Assembly: GCA_943846595.1 (NCBI GenBank) | Contig: OX044355.1 | Coordinates: 2,161,501 to 2,225,500 of the forward strand | Direction of reading: 5' to 3' | DNA from: an uncultured Polaribacter sp. | GTDB taxonomy: Bacteria > Bacteroidota > Bacteroidia > Flavobacteriales > Flavobacteriaceae | DNA: 64,000 bases | In this document: piece by piece, positions 55,373 to 64,000 of the stretch | Numbering within the stretch: the stretch's first letter is position 1 | How the letters are laid out: each line of letters opens with the position of its first letter | Notes under the pieces: generated by a model | Seen by the model: the letters and a program-made list of their open reading frames with translations, nothing else | Told to the model about the DNA's origin: nothing | The model's database searches: none | Program-made: the position numbers and the translations under genes

Positions 55373-56850
55373 TACTTTTTAAGAAGGTTATCAAACTCTG
55401 GTGAAATGTGCAGTTTTAAAATCAAAAAAACATAAATTACAACAATTAAAACACTTTTAAGAATCATATTTATAATGGGATGCATGGGGAAATCCCATAG
55501 GTAGACATTTGCAACAGGAAACTCCCAGAAATTAAACGATAGGTATAAAACGGTTATAATTAAAAGCAGTAGTAGCGATTTATTGGTAAAAGGGGTGATA
55601 GAAAATTTACGCTTTACAAAAAACAACTTAAAGGTGTTGGCCGAAAAAATAACAAGAAGGGTTGCCAATGCCAAACCGTTGGTTCCCATATCCAATTCAT
55701 AATAAAAGAGTTTGTTTAAAAAATAAACTAAAAACGCCATTGTAAGACTTATTGGCAATGTTATTCTATAAAACTTAGAGTTGTTTATAATGGCGCCGTT
55801 GTTTCCTAAAAAGCCATTATACAACTTTAGTAATGAGATCATAAGCACCACCAAAACACCTCCTGAATATGCTTGGGGAAGTAAGCTAAATAATTGATTT
55901 ATATTCGTATTGATCAACACAAAAAACAGCCCACTTATTAGCAATAAATTAAGCGAACTCTTTTTGTACAAAGACGCGACCTCCTGATGATTTTCTTCAT
56001 TCAATGTTTTAGAGGTCAAGGGTTGTAAGATATTGAGCATGGCTCTACTGGGTGCTTCAATAAAGGAACCGATAAATACAGCTACCGAGTAGTATGCGGC
56101 TTTTACTAAAGATTCTTTTCCAGGAATCATAAACTTGTCAATATCTAGAATAATAGCGCCAGCACTTCCTGCTAGGATAATATATCCTGAAAACCGAAGG
56201 ACTTCGTTAAAGTTTTTGGGGCGTGAAAATCCGAATTTAGGAGTGTATAATTTGAGCGCATACACCATCATGACAAGCGTTCTTAAAAAATAAGCTCCAG
56301 TTAGAAAATAGATAAATTCAGCTTTGGTGATCCATTCAAAATACACTGCAAACAACAAAACCATCACAACAACTCGATTCCACAACTCTTTCAAAATATT
56401 CCCAAAAACAGATTGGAACTGCACTTTTGCCCAAGCATAAAAAATTTCGAAATAGGAAGTAGCAACGGCAATCAAATAAATAACAAAAGTATAGTCTTTG
56501 ATCACTGGATTTTCTTCGGATAAATAACGCCCTATTTCTTCATAAAAAAGAGTGCCAAAATAAGCAATCGGTATCGCTATAATAAAGGGTAAAAAAAGAA
56601 TGGATGATAAAAACTGATCTTTTTCAGTTTTCGTAAAGTAACTTGAATAAAACTTTACAATGGAATGATGGACGCCTAAGGCAATTAAAGGCATTAACAA
56701 GTTGGAAGTAGAAAGTAAAAAAGTAACCAATCCATAATATTCGTCTTCTAAAAAACGAGTATATAAAAACAGCGTATTGATTCCTCCAAAGGCGAACCCC
56801 AAATAAATAAAAAGCGTGTTTTTTAAAGACTGTTTAAATACAATTCCCAT
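55363..56850 (-). CDS. Polysaccharide flippase (Wzx/MVF-like)
   Basis: A 495-residue protein with about 12-14 membrane helices. It begins FKQSLKNTLFIYLGFAFGGIN, as in oligosaccharide flippases, and shows the broadly conserved glycine-rich helix FSGYIILAGSAGAIILDIDKFM. Such proteins move lipid-linked glycans across the inner membrane. It is last in the operon DUF4834-YfhO-GT4-GT4-flippase and ends head-on with DUF6122, sharing 10 bp. The cargo glycan is unknown. Confidence 0.88.
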   Translation of the reverse strand: MGIVFKQSLKNTLFIYLGFAFGGINTLFLYTRFLEDEYYGLVTFLLSTSNLLMPLIALGVHHSIVKFYSSYFTKTEKDQFLSSILFLPFIIAIPIAYFGTLFYEEIGRYLSEENPVIKDYTFVIYLIAVATSYFEIFYAWAKVQFQSVFGNILKELWNRVVVMVLLFAVYFEWITKAEFIYFLTGAYFLRTLVMMVYALKLYTPKFGFSRPKNFNEVLRFSGYIILAGSAGAIILDIDKFMIPGKESLVKAAYYSVAVFIGSFIEAPSRAMLNILQPLTSKTLNEENHQEVASLYKKSSLNLLLISGLFFVLINTNINQLFSLLPQAYSGGVLVVLMISLLKLYNGFLGNNGAIINNSKFYRITLPISLTMAFLVYFLNKLFYYELDMGTNGLALATLLVIFSANTFKLFFVKRKFSITPFTNKSLLLLLIITVLYLSFNFWEFPVANVYLWDFPMHPIINMILKSVLIVVIYVFLILKLHISPEFDNLLKKYYK

Positions 56851-56851
56851 G

Positions 56852-58117
56852 TTATTGATTTAAATTTTTTAATAGGGTTGCCAACTTTTTTGTTAATTCT
56901 CTTCTGTGAAATTTTTCAATGTTTACAGGTGCTACTTGTAAACAACCATCTCGATAAGCTTTGTATCGTTTTTCAATTTCTAAAATCAATCTCGTTTCAT
57001 TCTCGTAATCGATAACAACACCCGCATCCGTATCCTTTAATAATTCAGACAAATCACCCGTTTCAGGTCCAATGGCTAAGATAGGTCGTTTTGCCATTAA
57101 ATATTCAAATATTTTTCCAGTTAAAATACCTTCCGATTTTTTTACATTAGGAATTAGCAACAATAAAACTTGTGCTTTCTGTTGATAGGCAATTGCCTTT
57201 TCATGAGAAACACGCCCAATAAAATTTACTTTCTCAGTCAAACCCTGTATTGCAACCTCTTGTTTTACCTCAGGCGCAATATCTCCAATAAAATTCAATT
57301 TAAGATGATCAGAAAACAGTGGGTCTTGTGCACATAATTTCTTAAGAACTTTAAACAAGACGCTCGGATTACTTTCTTTGGGTAATAATCCAATATAGGA
57401 AATTGTAAATTGTTTCTCTCTTTTTTGGAGCGGAAGTTTCACAAATTCGTCATCAAAACCATTTGTAATTACTTCAACTTGTTGGGCTGTTTTAAAAAAT
57501 TCTTTCTTTAATGTATTGCTCACAGTAAGCACACAATCTGCATTTGTTAAAACAAGGTTTTCTAATTTTTTATTACGCTTTTTTGCAAAAAAAGTTTGTT
57601 TAAAATTAGCATTGTAATACAAATCTGTCCAAGGATCTCTAAAATCTGCAATCCATTTTATTGAATTTTTTTGATGTAATTTTTGAGCGATCAAATGCAT
57701 ACTGTGAGGTGGCCCTGTAGAAATAATAACATCCACTTTATTTGATTGAAGATACTTATGTAGATATTTAACCGATTTGTGAACCCAAACTATTTTTGGA
57801 TCGGGGATGAAAAAATTTCCCCGAATAAAAGAGAAAAAACCGCCCTTATTGAGGGAAGAAATGGCTGTTTTGTGCTTGTTTTTACGTTTCCAAAAAAGCA
57901 GATCTGTGGGATCCAAAATCGATTGTTTTAAAATTTCAATATTTTTGGGCACTTCATTGACCAGCGTTTCATCCAAAACAGGATACTTCGGATTCGCAAC
58001 GGTATACACCACAGGCTCAACACCGAAGTCTTGTAGATACTTTACAAACTTTAACCAACGTTGCACTCCAGAACCTCCTGCAGGGGGCCAATAATAAGTA
58101 ATGATGAGTGCTTTCAA
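56852..58117 (-). CDS. Glycosyltransferase family 4 protein (second)
   Basis: A 421-residue GT-B-fold transferase. The N-terminal glycine loop is YYWPPAGGSGVQRWLKFV, typical of GT4 enzymes of this subgroup. The sugar-nucleotide domain includes FTISYIGLLPKESNP and the C-terminal EX7E-like region LTGKIFEYLMAKRPILAIG. It should add a sugar to a surface glycan using an NDP-sugar donor. It starts within the upstream transferase gene (4-bp overlap) and is 1 bp from the flippase gene. Confidence 0.92.
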   Translation of the reverse strand: MKALIITYYWPPAGGSGVQRWLKFVKYLQDFGVEPVVYTVANPKYPVLDETLVNEVPKNIEILKQSILDPTDLLFWKRKNKHKTAISSLNKGGFFSFIRGNFFIPDPKIVWVHKSVKYLHKYLQSNKVDVIISTGPPHSMHLIAQKLHQKNSIKWIADFRDPWTDLYYNANFKQTFFAKKRNKKLENLVLTNADCVLTVSNTLKKEFFKTAQQVEVITNGFDDEFVKLPLQKREKQFTISYIGLLPKESNPSVLFKVLKKLCAQDPLFSDHLKLNFIGDIAPEVKQEVAIQGLTEKVNFIGRVSHEKAIAYQQKAQVLLLLIPNVKKSEGILTGKIFEYLMAKRPILAIGPETGDLSELLKDTDAGVVIDYENETRLILEIEKRYKAYRDGCLQVAPVNIEKFHRRELTKKLATLLKNLNQ

Positions 58118-59304
58118 ATAGGAATGTTTTTATAAATGTTTATCAACGCTTTGGCGACGTGCTCCCAAGAAAATTCATTCTTGATAAAGACTTCGCCATG
58201 AGCACCTAATGTACTTCGTAAAGATGGATTATTGTAAAGTTCTTTTACTTTTTCTGAAAAATCGTCAACATTTTGTTCCAGATGTACCAATCCTGAGTTT
58301 GTGCGCTCTACAAGCTCTTTTTGGGCGGTAGCATTGCTTACCAATAGTGGCTTCCCTAAACTCATGTATTGAAAAATTTTATTTGCATAGGCAACATCAT
58401 GCTGTAAATTTCTGTGCAACGGTGAAATACAGACATCACTAGCAGTGATGTAGGATTGAAAAAGCGAGACCTCTTGCCAGCCTTCAAAGTCTACAAAATT
58501 TTCGAGCTTTAAATCCGCAACTTGCCTTTTCAAAACAACATCTGTGGTATTTTTCCCAACGATGACTAACTTAATTTCAGGTAGGGATTCTTTCAATAAA
58601 TTCACAGCTGAAATTGCTGTTTGTAGCCCACGTCTTAGATGTGTATCACCTAGATATAGCAGTACAAAATTATTTTCATATTTGTTTAATAGTGATTCTT
58701 TTATCGTAAAGTTCTCAAAAAAAGAGGCTCTAATTGTGTTCGGCACCAAAACAAATTTAGGGGCTTCCCTTGGAAACCGATCCTCTAAATTCTTAACAAA
58801 ATGAGGAGAAACCGTAATTACTTTATGGGCTTTGACTATAAATTGAGCTTCTTTTTGTTTCCATTTTCTCGGTGAGATAATATATTTACCTGGAAATTTC
58901 TGTAAATGTGGATACAGTTTCATTACCTCTGGCATATTATCATGCAAGTCTAAAACTACGGGAAGTTGGTGTTTTTTATTCGCTGCAAATACAGCTGCTG
59001 CAATTCGTATGTCATGCACATGCAACGCTGTTATTTTATTTGACGCTATAAAATGAGCAATTTTACGTCTCATCAAAAAAGAATATACCGGAATTGTATA
59101 CGCGAGTGCAGAAAGTTTGTATTCTATCTGATTGGATGGATACCTTTTTACATGAATACCATTCAACACTTCATATTCGGGTTCATCAGCATATTTTAGA
59201 CAAAAAAGAAAGACATTAAATCCATTTTGGACTAAAGAGATTGCCTCATTTTCAACCCTAGGATCGGGTGGAAAAGTGCTGTCTAAAATCATTCCAATGT
59301 TCAT
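58114..59304 (-). CDS. Glycosyltransferase family 4 protein (first)
   Basis: A 396-residue GT-B-fold transferase. It starts MNIGMILDSTFPPDPRVENEA, the usual GT4 beginning, and has VLLYLGDTHLRRGLQTAI for the donor domain and NKIFQYMSLGKPLLVSNATAQ as the EX7E-like donor-binding region. It is 8 bp after YfhO and overlaps the next transferase by 4 bp, so the two are probably cotranslated and act in sequence. The sugars are unknown. Confidence 0.92.
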   Translation of the reverse strand: MNIGMILDSTFPPDPRVENEAISLVQNGFNVFLFCLKYADEPEYEVLNGIHVKRYPSNQIEYKLSALAYTIPVYSFLMRRKIAHFIASNKITALHVHDIRIAAAVFAANKKHQLPVVLDLHDNMPEVMKLYPHLQKFPGKYIISPRKWKQKEAQFIVKAHKVITVSPHFVKNLEDRFPREAPKFVLVPNTIRASFFENFTIKESLLNKYENNFVLLYLGDTHLRRGLQTAISAVNLLKESLPEIKLVIVGKNTTDVVLKRQVADLKLENFVDFEGWQEVSLFQSYITASDVCISPLHRNLQHDVAYANKIFQYMSLGKPLLVSNATAQKELVERTNSGLVHLEQNVDDFSEKVKELYNNPSLRSTLGAHGEVFIKNEFSWEHVAKALINIYKNIPI

Positions 59305-59312
59305 AGTATATC

Positions 59313-61739
59313 TTATTTTACACCTTTCTTTTCATAAAAAAACCATCCTATCGGAAGCAACAATAACAATCCATAGGCGATTAAAGAGATCATCCTTCCA
59401 TTTTGAATCACACTCGGTTCAAATTGAAAGACTATTTCATGAGTTCCAGCAGGGATTTTCATACCACGCAACACATAGTTCACTCTAACATGGGGTGTTA
59501 AAACACCATCAATATAGGCATTCCAACCATCCTTATAATAGATTTCTGAAAAGACCGCAAACTGTTCTTTTTGAGTATTTGATCGGTAAGTTAATGTGGT
59601 CACATCGTAATGGGTCAGTTGAATTGTAGCAGTGGAATCTTTTTCATATTGCAAGGTTTCCTGTGCATGAAATTGGGTTTTGAATTCCTTGCGATTGAGG
59701 ACTGCAGTATTTTTAGAATCTAAGGAATCTAAGGCTTGCATTTCTTCATTGGCAGAAGCAACAAACTGAAGGTTTGTTACAAACCAAGCATTTCCATTTG
59801 CAGCATCATTCAACTGCACCTGAGTGACTTTTTGATCATCTAGATAAAGAAAATATTTGGTATTCAGCATGTCTAAAACTCCCATATTTCTTTGGGCGAT
59901 TTGATACTCAAAAAGCTCTTGATAACGGCCCATTTTTGCTGCATGATAGCCCCCAATTGAATTGTGAAAATACGAAGTTCTAGCGTCGTTCAATGGACTT
60001 ACAGTAAAATCACCAACCCTAAAATGGGTAGTATCTTGCTGAATGAATTTGTCTGCATTTGTTACATCAAAAGGATTTTCGATATTTTGAGCAGGGTTAA
60101 AATCCGCATCATTTATATAGCGCGTATCAATCCCAATAAGATCAAAAAGAAGGAGCAGTGCAAATACAATGATAACGGCAGTCTGTTTCAATGTATTCTT
60201 CAAAAAAAGCCATAAAGTTCCCCCAGCGATGCCCATTAAAATGAAAGAACGTAGTGTATCTGTCAGCAACATGGCTTTTCGATCGGCAATCAAAGCATCT
60301 ATCAAACCCGGTAATGCATTGTATTTTTGTTGGTCTCTAAGCCCTTCAAAAGTGGCAAACATGTGTGCAGAAACAAATCCAACGACGATTAAACCTCCAA
60401 ATACATACACTACTTTTTTGAGTGCTTCTTGTTTTTCTGCTAGGGTATGGACTTTTGAAAAGAATGCTTTTAAAGCTAAAAAACTCAAAATTGGCACACA
60501 CAATGCTGCAATGACCTGTATGGATGAAACGGCTCTAAACTTGTTGTAAAGCGGAACATAATCGATAAAAAAGTGGGTTAGAAATTCAAAATTTCTTCCC
60601 CAACTCAATAAAATTGAAAAAACGGTGGCGGCTACCAACCATTGTTTCAATCTTCCTTTCACTAAAAACATTCCTAAAAAGAATAGAAAAAATAGCACGG
60701 CACCAATATAGGCAGGTGCCTCTATAATCGTTTGATCCCCCCAATAAGTAAAGACTTGTTGGGAATAATTATCGGCCACTTTTCTTCCTGCTTTTTCTGC
60801 AATCAGCTGGTAAAAAGAGGAATTTTCGTCTAATTTTTCTAAAGTTCCACCTCCCATAAATCGGGGTATGAACAAGTTGAACGTTTCTAGTTTTGCATAA
60901 CTGTATTCTGTAATGTAACCATAATCTAAACCTGTAGAGGCAACTTTAGGACTTCCGTCAGGTGTAATGGTCAGTTCTGAAGTACCGCGTGTACTGTAAT
61001 CTGCATATTCCTTCATGGCCATTAACCGGGGTGCATTGGCTGCAATCCCTAGAAAAACAGCGGACAAAAGTACGGTGGTTTGTTTTGCAAAAACCGGAAG
61101 TTGCTTTTCTTTGAAGGCATGAATAAATTCAAAAATTCCAAGAATTAGCAGACAAAAACCTAAATAATAGGTCATTTGTGGGTGATTGGTATAAATTTCC
61201 AAGGCCATGGCAAGCCCAGTAACCACAAAGCCTCGCAAGTAGCGCTTTTGAAAAACCCATAAGACACCTGCCAAAACCAATGGCATATAACCAATAGCAT
61301 GTGCTTTTGCATTGTGTCCAGCACCAAAAATAATAATGAGATAGGTAGAGAACCCAAAAGACAATCCGCCTAAAATTGCCAATTTCCAGTCTACTTTCAA
61401 GGCCAATAAAAGGACAAAAAAGCTCATAAAATACAAAAAAGTATAATCTGCAGGCCTTGGTAAAAAGCGAATGCATCGATCTATAGTCCGTATAAAATCG
61501 TTGGGATAGTAGGCACTTAATTGATAGGCTGGCATTCCACTAAAAGCACTTCCTGTCCAATAGGGTTCTGCATTTTTTTCGGCTCTATAATCCTGAATTT
61601 CTTTTGACATACCCTGAAACTGGGCGATGTCTGACTGTGCAATTTTTTTTCCTTTTAAAACAGGATGAAAGTAGCTAATTGCAGTAAAAACGAAAACAAG
61701 TATTGCGATTGCAAAAGGAATTATTTTTTTAATATTCAT
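59313..61739 (-). CDS. YfhO family membrane protein (GT-C-like)
   Basis: An 808-residue polytopic protein with about 12-14 transmembrane helices (first near residues 8-24). The long periplasmic C-terminal region is followed by a last helix before the basic end YEKKGVK. The segments AYQLSAYYPNDF and GFSTYLIIIFGAGHNAKAHAIGYMPL are characteristic of YfhO proteins, thought to be GT-C-like glycosyltransferases using polyprenyl-linked sugars. An Asp-rich DxD-like first loop is not obvious. It follows DUF4834 by 1 bp and precedes the two GT4 genes. Confidence 0.92.
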   Translation of the reverse strand: MNIKKIIPFAIAILVFVFTAISYFHPVLKGKKIAQSDIAQFQGMSKEIQDYRAEKNAEPYWTGSAFSGMPAYQLSAYYPNDFIRTIDRCIRFLPRPADYTFLYFMSFFVLLLALKVDWKLAILGGLSFGFSTYLIIIFGAGHNAKAHAIGYMPLVLAGVLWVFQKRYLRGFVVTGLAMALEIYTNHPQMTYYLGFCLLILGIFEFIHAFKEKQLPVFAKQTTVLLSAVFLGIAANAPRLMAMKEYADYSTRGTSELTITPDGSPKVASTGLDYGYITEYSYAKLETFNLFIPRFMGGGTLEKLDENSSFYQLIAEKAGRKVADNYSQQVFTYWGDQTIIEAPAYIGAVLFFLFFLGMFLVKGRLKQWLVAATVFSILLSWGRNFEFLTHFFIDYVPLYNKFRAVSSIQVIAALCVPILSFLALKAFFSKVHTLAEKQEALKKVVYVFGGLIVVGFVSAHMFATFEGLRDQQKYNALPGLIDALIADRKAMLLTDTLRSFILMGIAGGTLWLFLKNTLKQTAVIIVFALLLLFDLIGIDTRYINDADFNPAQNIENPFDVTNADKFIQQDTTHFRVGDFTVSPLNDARTSYFHNSIGGYHAAKMGRYQELFEYQIAQRNMGVLDMLNTKYFLYLDDQKVTQVQLNDAANGNAWFVTNLQFVASANEEMQALDSLDSKNTAVLNRKEFKTQFHAQETLQYEKDSTATIQLTHYDVTTLTYRSNTQKEQFAVFSEIYYKDGWNAYIDGVLTPHVRVNYVLRGMKIPAGTHEIVFQFEPSVIQNGRMISLIAYGLLLLLPIGWFFYEKKGVK

Positions 61740-61740
61740 A

Positions 61741-61995
61741 TCAATCTATTTCTTCAAAGTCTACATACTCCCCTACTGTTTTAGATGCTTTTGCGGTTTT
61801 TGCTGGTGCTTTATCAATAATGGTTTCACCTTCTTTTACAGTAGATTTGGGGGATTGATTCCGAAATTGTGCCTCGGCTTTCTCTTGCATTTTATTGGCT
61901 ACTTTTTTTATTAAAAAAGGAGTAAATAGTTTTGCCAAAAACCTAAAAGCATACATGAAAAATACAATATATAAAATTGTTTTTATTAAACCCAT
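61741..61995 (-). CDS. DUF4834 family small membrane protein
   Basis: An 84-residue protein: one N-terminal transmembrane helix (GLIKTILYIVFFMYAFRFLA), a basic segment (FLIKKVANKMQEKAEAQF) and a disordered acidic end (VGEYVDFEEID). This matches DUF4834, a Bacteroidetes family typically found just before yfhO genes. Function is unknown. It is first in the surface-polysaccharide operon, with a -7 element about 36 bp upstream. Confidence 0.9.
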   Translation of the reverse strand: MGLIKTILYIVFFMYAFRFLAKLFTPFLIKKVANKMQEKAEAQFRNQSPKSTVKEGETIIDKAPAKTAKASKTVGEYVDFEEID

Positions 61996-62031
61996 CTCGT
62001 AAAAGTTCTCTTTAAAATTAATAATTCACCC

Positions 62032-62039
62032 CAAAAATA
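62032..62039 (-). promoter_or_regulatory. -7 promoter element (TATTTTTG) for the polysaccharide operon
   Basis: TATTTTTG on the minus strand lies 36 bp before the DUF4834 ATG at 61995. Confidence 0.55.
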
Positions 62040-62132
62040 ACAATTTGTATACAATACCAACGTTAACAAACTGCAAATATTTACAGGACTTAAAAAAGCA
62101 ACCCTTCAATTTAAAGAATGGTATTTTTACAG

Positions 62133-62140
62133 TATGTTTG
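62133..62140 (+). promoter_or_regulatory. -7 promoter element (TATGTTTG) for the outer-membrane protein gene
   Basis: TATGTTTG matches TAnnTTTG and is 37 bp upstream of the TTG start at 62178. It is divergent from the polysaccharide-operon promoter. Confidence 0.55.
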
Positions 62141-62177
62141 TATAGCGATGAAAGAAAGCTAATTTAACCTTTTTATT

Positions 62178-63311
62178 TTGAAAAAAACCACCTTACAATT
62201 CAGACTCACATTTTTCTTAGTTGTTTCTTGCTTCTTAGGCATGCATGCGCAATACACCAATGTAATCAATTCCAACAAACCCGGATTCTCAGAGAGCCCT
62301 TATAGTGTTGGTACTGGAATTTATCAGTTTGAGAGCAACCTCTTTTATCAAGATATGAATGCAGCATCAGCCGACAATTCGCCACAGTCTTTGGGAATAG
62401 ATTTGTTATTTAGAACCAGTTTTTTTCTGGAGAAATTAGAATTTAGCACTCATTTAACTTATCAGAGAGACCAAGTAAATCCCAATAATACATTCATAAC
62501 AGATGATTTTATGAGTGGATTAAGCAACGCTACCATTGGTGCTAAATATTTGGTTTTTCAACAAGAATTTACAGACAAAACCAAAGAAATACGAAGTTGG
62601 AAAAGAAGAACTGCTTTTGACAAAAAAAGACTCATCCCATCCGTAGCAGTTTATGCAGGGTTCAATACAAACTTTTTAGGGGAACTCTACAAAACTTCTA
62701 AAGTATCTCCTAAACTTGGAGTATTATTACAAAATGATTTAAGCAACGATTTTAACGTAATTACCAATTTCTATTATGATAAAATGGGGACCGATGCTGC
62801 TGAATTTTCTTATATTATAACGGGAACCTATAGTTTTAGTGATCGTTGGTCTACCTTTTTTGAGAACCAAGGCATCTTTAAAAAAGAACGAAAAGACACC
62901 AACATTGGCACCGGTATTGCTTTCTTAATGACAACCAATCTACAAGTAAACGCTTCGGCAAGAGGCCAGTTTGAAGGAGATTCGACCGGGTATTACGCCA
63001 GCTTGGGCGTTTCTTACAGAATTAACAGACACCGGGATTCCTATATTGAATTGGACGACGATGGCAATCCTATTGAAGACAGCCCAGAAGACCAATTGAA
63101 GAAAAAGAAAAAGAATTTCTTTGGCCGCATCTTTCGAATGTTTAAAAAGAAAGATCCAGCAGAAAAAGGAACCGAAAAAGAAACAACCAAGAAAAAGAAA
63201 AAACGTCGTGGCTTTTTTGGACTTTTTAAAAAGAAGTCCGAAACAGCCCTTGAAAAAATTGATAGAGAAATCAAAGAATTGGAGAAAGAAATTAAAAAAG
63301 ACGGCAATTAA
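62178..63311 (+). CDS. Outer-membrane transporter-like protein with Lys-rich C-terminal tail
   Basis: A 377-residue protein from a TTG start, with a signal peptide (about 1-25) and a beta-rich body resembling the PF13557 'transporter' (phenol-degradation MetA-like) family: NKPGFSESPYSVGTGIYQFE at the start of the barrel, ATIGAKYLVFQQEF, and the closing strand GYYASLGVSYRINRH. After about residue 285 the barrel ends and a ~90-residue basic tail follows, with two similar motifs (FFGRIFRMFKKK and FFGLFKKKS) separated by Lys runs and ending in a coiled coil. The tail should be periplasmic and may contact peptidoglycan or another protein; that is inference. Substrate unknown. Confidence 0.75.
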   Translation: MKKTTLQFRLTFFLVVSCFLGMHAQYTNVINSNKPGFSESPYSVGTGIYQFESNLFYQDMNAASADNSPQSLGIDLLFRTSFFLEKLEFSTHLTYQRDQVNPNNTFITDDFMSGLSNATIGAKYLVFQQEFTDKTKEIRSWKRRTAFDKKRLIPSVAVYAGFNTNFLGELYKTSKVSPKLGVLLQNDLSNDFNVITNFYYDKMGTDAAEFSYIITGTYSFSDRWSTFFENQGIFKKERKDTNIGTGIAFLMTTNLQVNASARGQFEGDSTGYYASLGVSYRINRHRDSYIELDDDGNPIEDSPEDQLKKKKKNFFGRIFRMFKKKDPAEKGTEKETTKKKKKRRGFFGLFKKKSETALEKIDREIKELEKEIKKDGN

Positions 63312-63328
63312 TCTTCAAACATCCTGAA

Positions 63329-64000
63329 ATGATAAGGCTGCATAAAGTTACTTCTAAAAAGGAAATGAAACAATTTGTCTTATTTCCTTTTTCACTTTAT
63401 AAACACAATCCCTATTGGGTTCCTCCCATTGTAAAAGACGAGATTGCCAGCTTTGACCCCACCAAAAATCCAGTTTTTCAAAATGCCGAAGCTCAGTTTT
63501 TTATTGCCTTTAAAAACGATAAAATTGTGGGGAGAGTTGCCGCAATCATCAACTGGATAGAAGTTGAGAAACAGCAGCTAAAAAAAATGCGCTTTGGTTG
63601 GTTTGATGTTATAGACGACCTAGCAGTTAGTAAAATCCTTTTAAACAAAGTAAAAGAAATTGGACTCGAAAACAACTTGCTGTTCATGGAAGGCCCTGTA
63701 GGCTTCAACAACTTAGACAAAACAGGGATTTTAACCGACGGTTTTGAGCACATAGGCACCATGATTACCTGGTATAACCCTCCCTATTACAAAGTGCATT
63801 TAGAGCAATTGGGCTTTGTCAAAGAAAAAGAATACCTAGAAAACAAGTTTCCATTTAAAAATGTGGATGCCCTGTATTTCAACAAATGGAGTACAGTTGT
63901 AAAAAAACGCTATCAGGTAAAAGCCATGGAGTTTACAAAAACAAAAGACCTTCTCCCCTACGTAGACGACATGTTTAAAGTGCTGGAAAAGTCCTATGGA
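63329..64000 (+). CDS. GNAT/YghO-like family protein (3' end outside window)
   Basis: The first 224 residues of a gene that runs off the right edge. It starts MIRLHKVTSKKEMKQFV and continues KHNPYWVPPIVKDEIASFD, FFIAFKNDKIVGRVAAIIN and EGPVGFNNLDKTGIL, the order seen in YghO-like proteins related to N-acetyltransferases. The acetyl-CoA loop typical of GNAT enzymes is not clear in this part, so an enzymatic role is tentative. The ATG follows the preceding stop by 17 bp and the two are probably cotranscribed. Confidence 0.8.
   Translation, partial: MIRLHKVTSKKEMKQFVLFPFSLYKHNPYWVPPIVKDEIASFDPTKNPVFQNAEAQFFIAFKNDKIVGRVAAIINWIEVEKQQLKKMRFGWFDVIDDLAVSKILLNKVKEIGLENNLLFMEGPVGFNNLDKTGILTDGFEHIGTMITWYNPPYYKVHLEQLGFVKEKEYLENKFPFKNVDALYFNKWSTVVKKRYQVKAMEFTKTKDLLPYVDDMFKVLEKSYG

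Noticed and set aside
1..64000. CRISPR arrays, toxin-antitoxin or restriction systems
   Set aside because: No run of spaced direct repeats was seen, and none of the ORFs resembles cas, toxin-antitoxin or restriction-modification genes.

Overview
The window is about 64 kb of AT-rich chromosome from a member of the Bacteroidota, most likely a marine Flavobacteriaceae. The evidence is gene content (DUF2805, DUF3467, DUF2851, DUF4834, DUF5683, DUF6122 and DUF6435-type proteins, a fused branched-chain E1 component, PspC/YfhO/WbqC proteins), the -7 promoter element TAnnTTTG in front of many genes, and start regions that mostly lack a Shine-Dalgarno sequence. The assignment comes from recognising families by eye; no database search was run.

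Layout. 1-5783: a photorepair/light-associated cluster on the + strand, with a partial photolyase-like gene, an unknown protein plus DUF2805, two tandem paralogous ~70-aa proteins, a divergent SDR, glutathione peroxidase, a 55-aa DUF6435-type protein, TspO, SRPBCC and a second photolyase. 5872-10422: tRNA-Thr, then udk, divIC/ftsB-like, mutA and mutB as one operon. 10423-11890: a scar with IS1-family end-like repeats, an apparently intact IS1-like transposase and the C-terminal stub of a pilC/gspF-like gene. 11891-25382 (- strand): DUF3467, then the transcription/translation block read as tRNA-Thr(TGT), Tyr, Gly, Thr(GGT), tuf, tRNA-Trp, secE, nusG, rplK, rplA, rplJ, rplL, rpoB, rpoC. 25483-33389 (- strand): hpf and xerC, rpsU with an unusually strong Shine-Dalgarno, an acyl-CoA dehydrogenase, a helix-hairpin-helix gene cut by a stop codon, an alanine/Na+ symporter with an extra extracellular domain, an RmlD-like reductase, a K+ channel and a PspC protein. 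33502-45031 (+): uvrA, LOG protein, a large peptidase-like outer-membrane protein that seems to have lost its zinc site, branched-chain 2-oxoacid dehydrogenase E1, and an HExxH metalloprotease. 45032-46305 (-): a doubly broken DUF2851 gene. 46435-55372 (+): nitroreductase, pepD, then parA-parB-DUF5683-dapB-lepB-WbqC, a Crp-like regulator and DUF6122. 55363-61995 (-): a surface-polysaccharide operon (DUF4834, YfhO, two GT4 transferases, flippase). 62178-64000 (+): an outer-membrane transporter-like protein and the start of a GNAT/YghO-like protein.

How it fits together. Most of the window is housekeeping and vertically inherited. The accessory interest lies in the photolyase cluster with its uncharacterised small proteins, the IS1/pilC scar, three disabling lesions in two conserved genes, and two unusual surface proteins. 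I found no CRISPR array, prophage, toxin-antitoxin or recognisable defence system. I do not see a clear wholly new system. The best candidate for undescribed biology is the set of small conserved proteins inside the photolyase cluster (804-2195 and 3377-3544).
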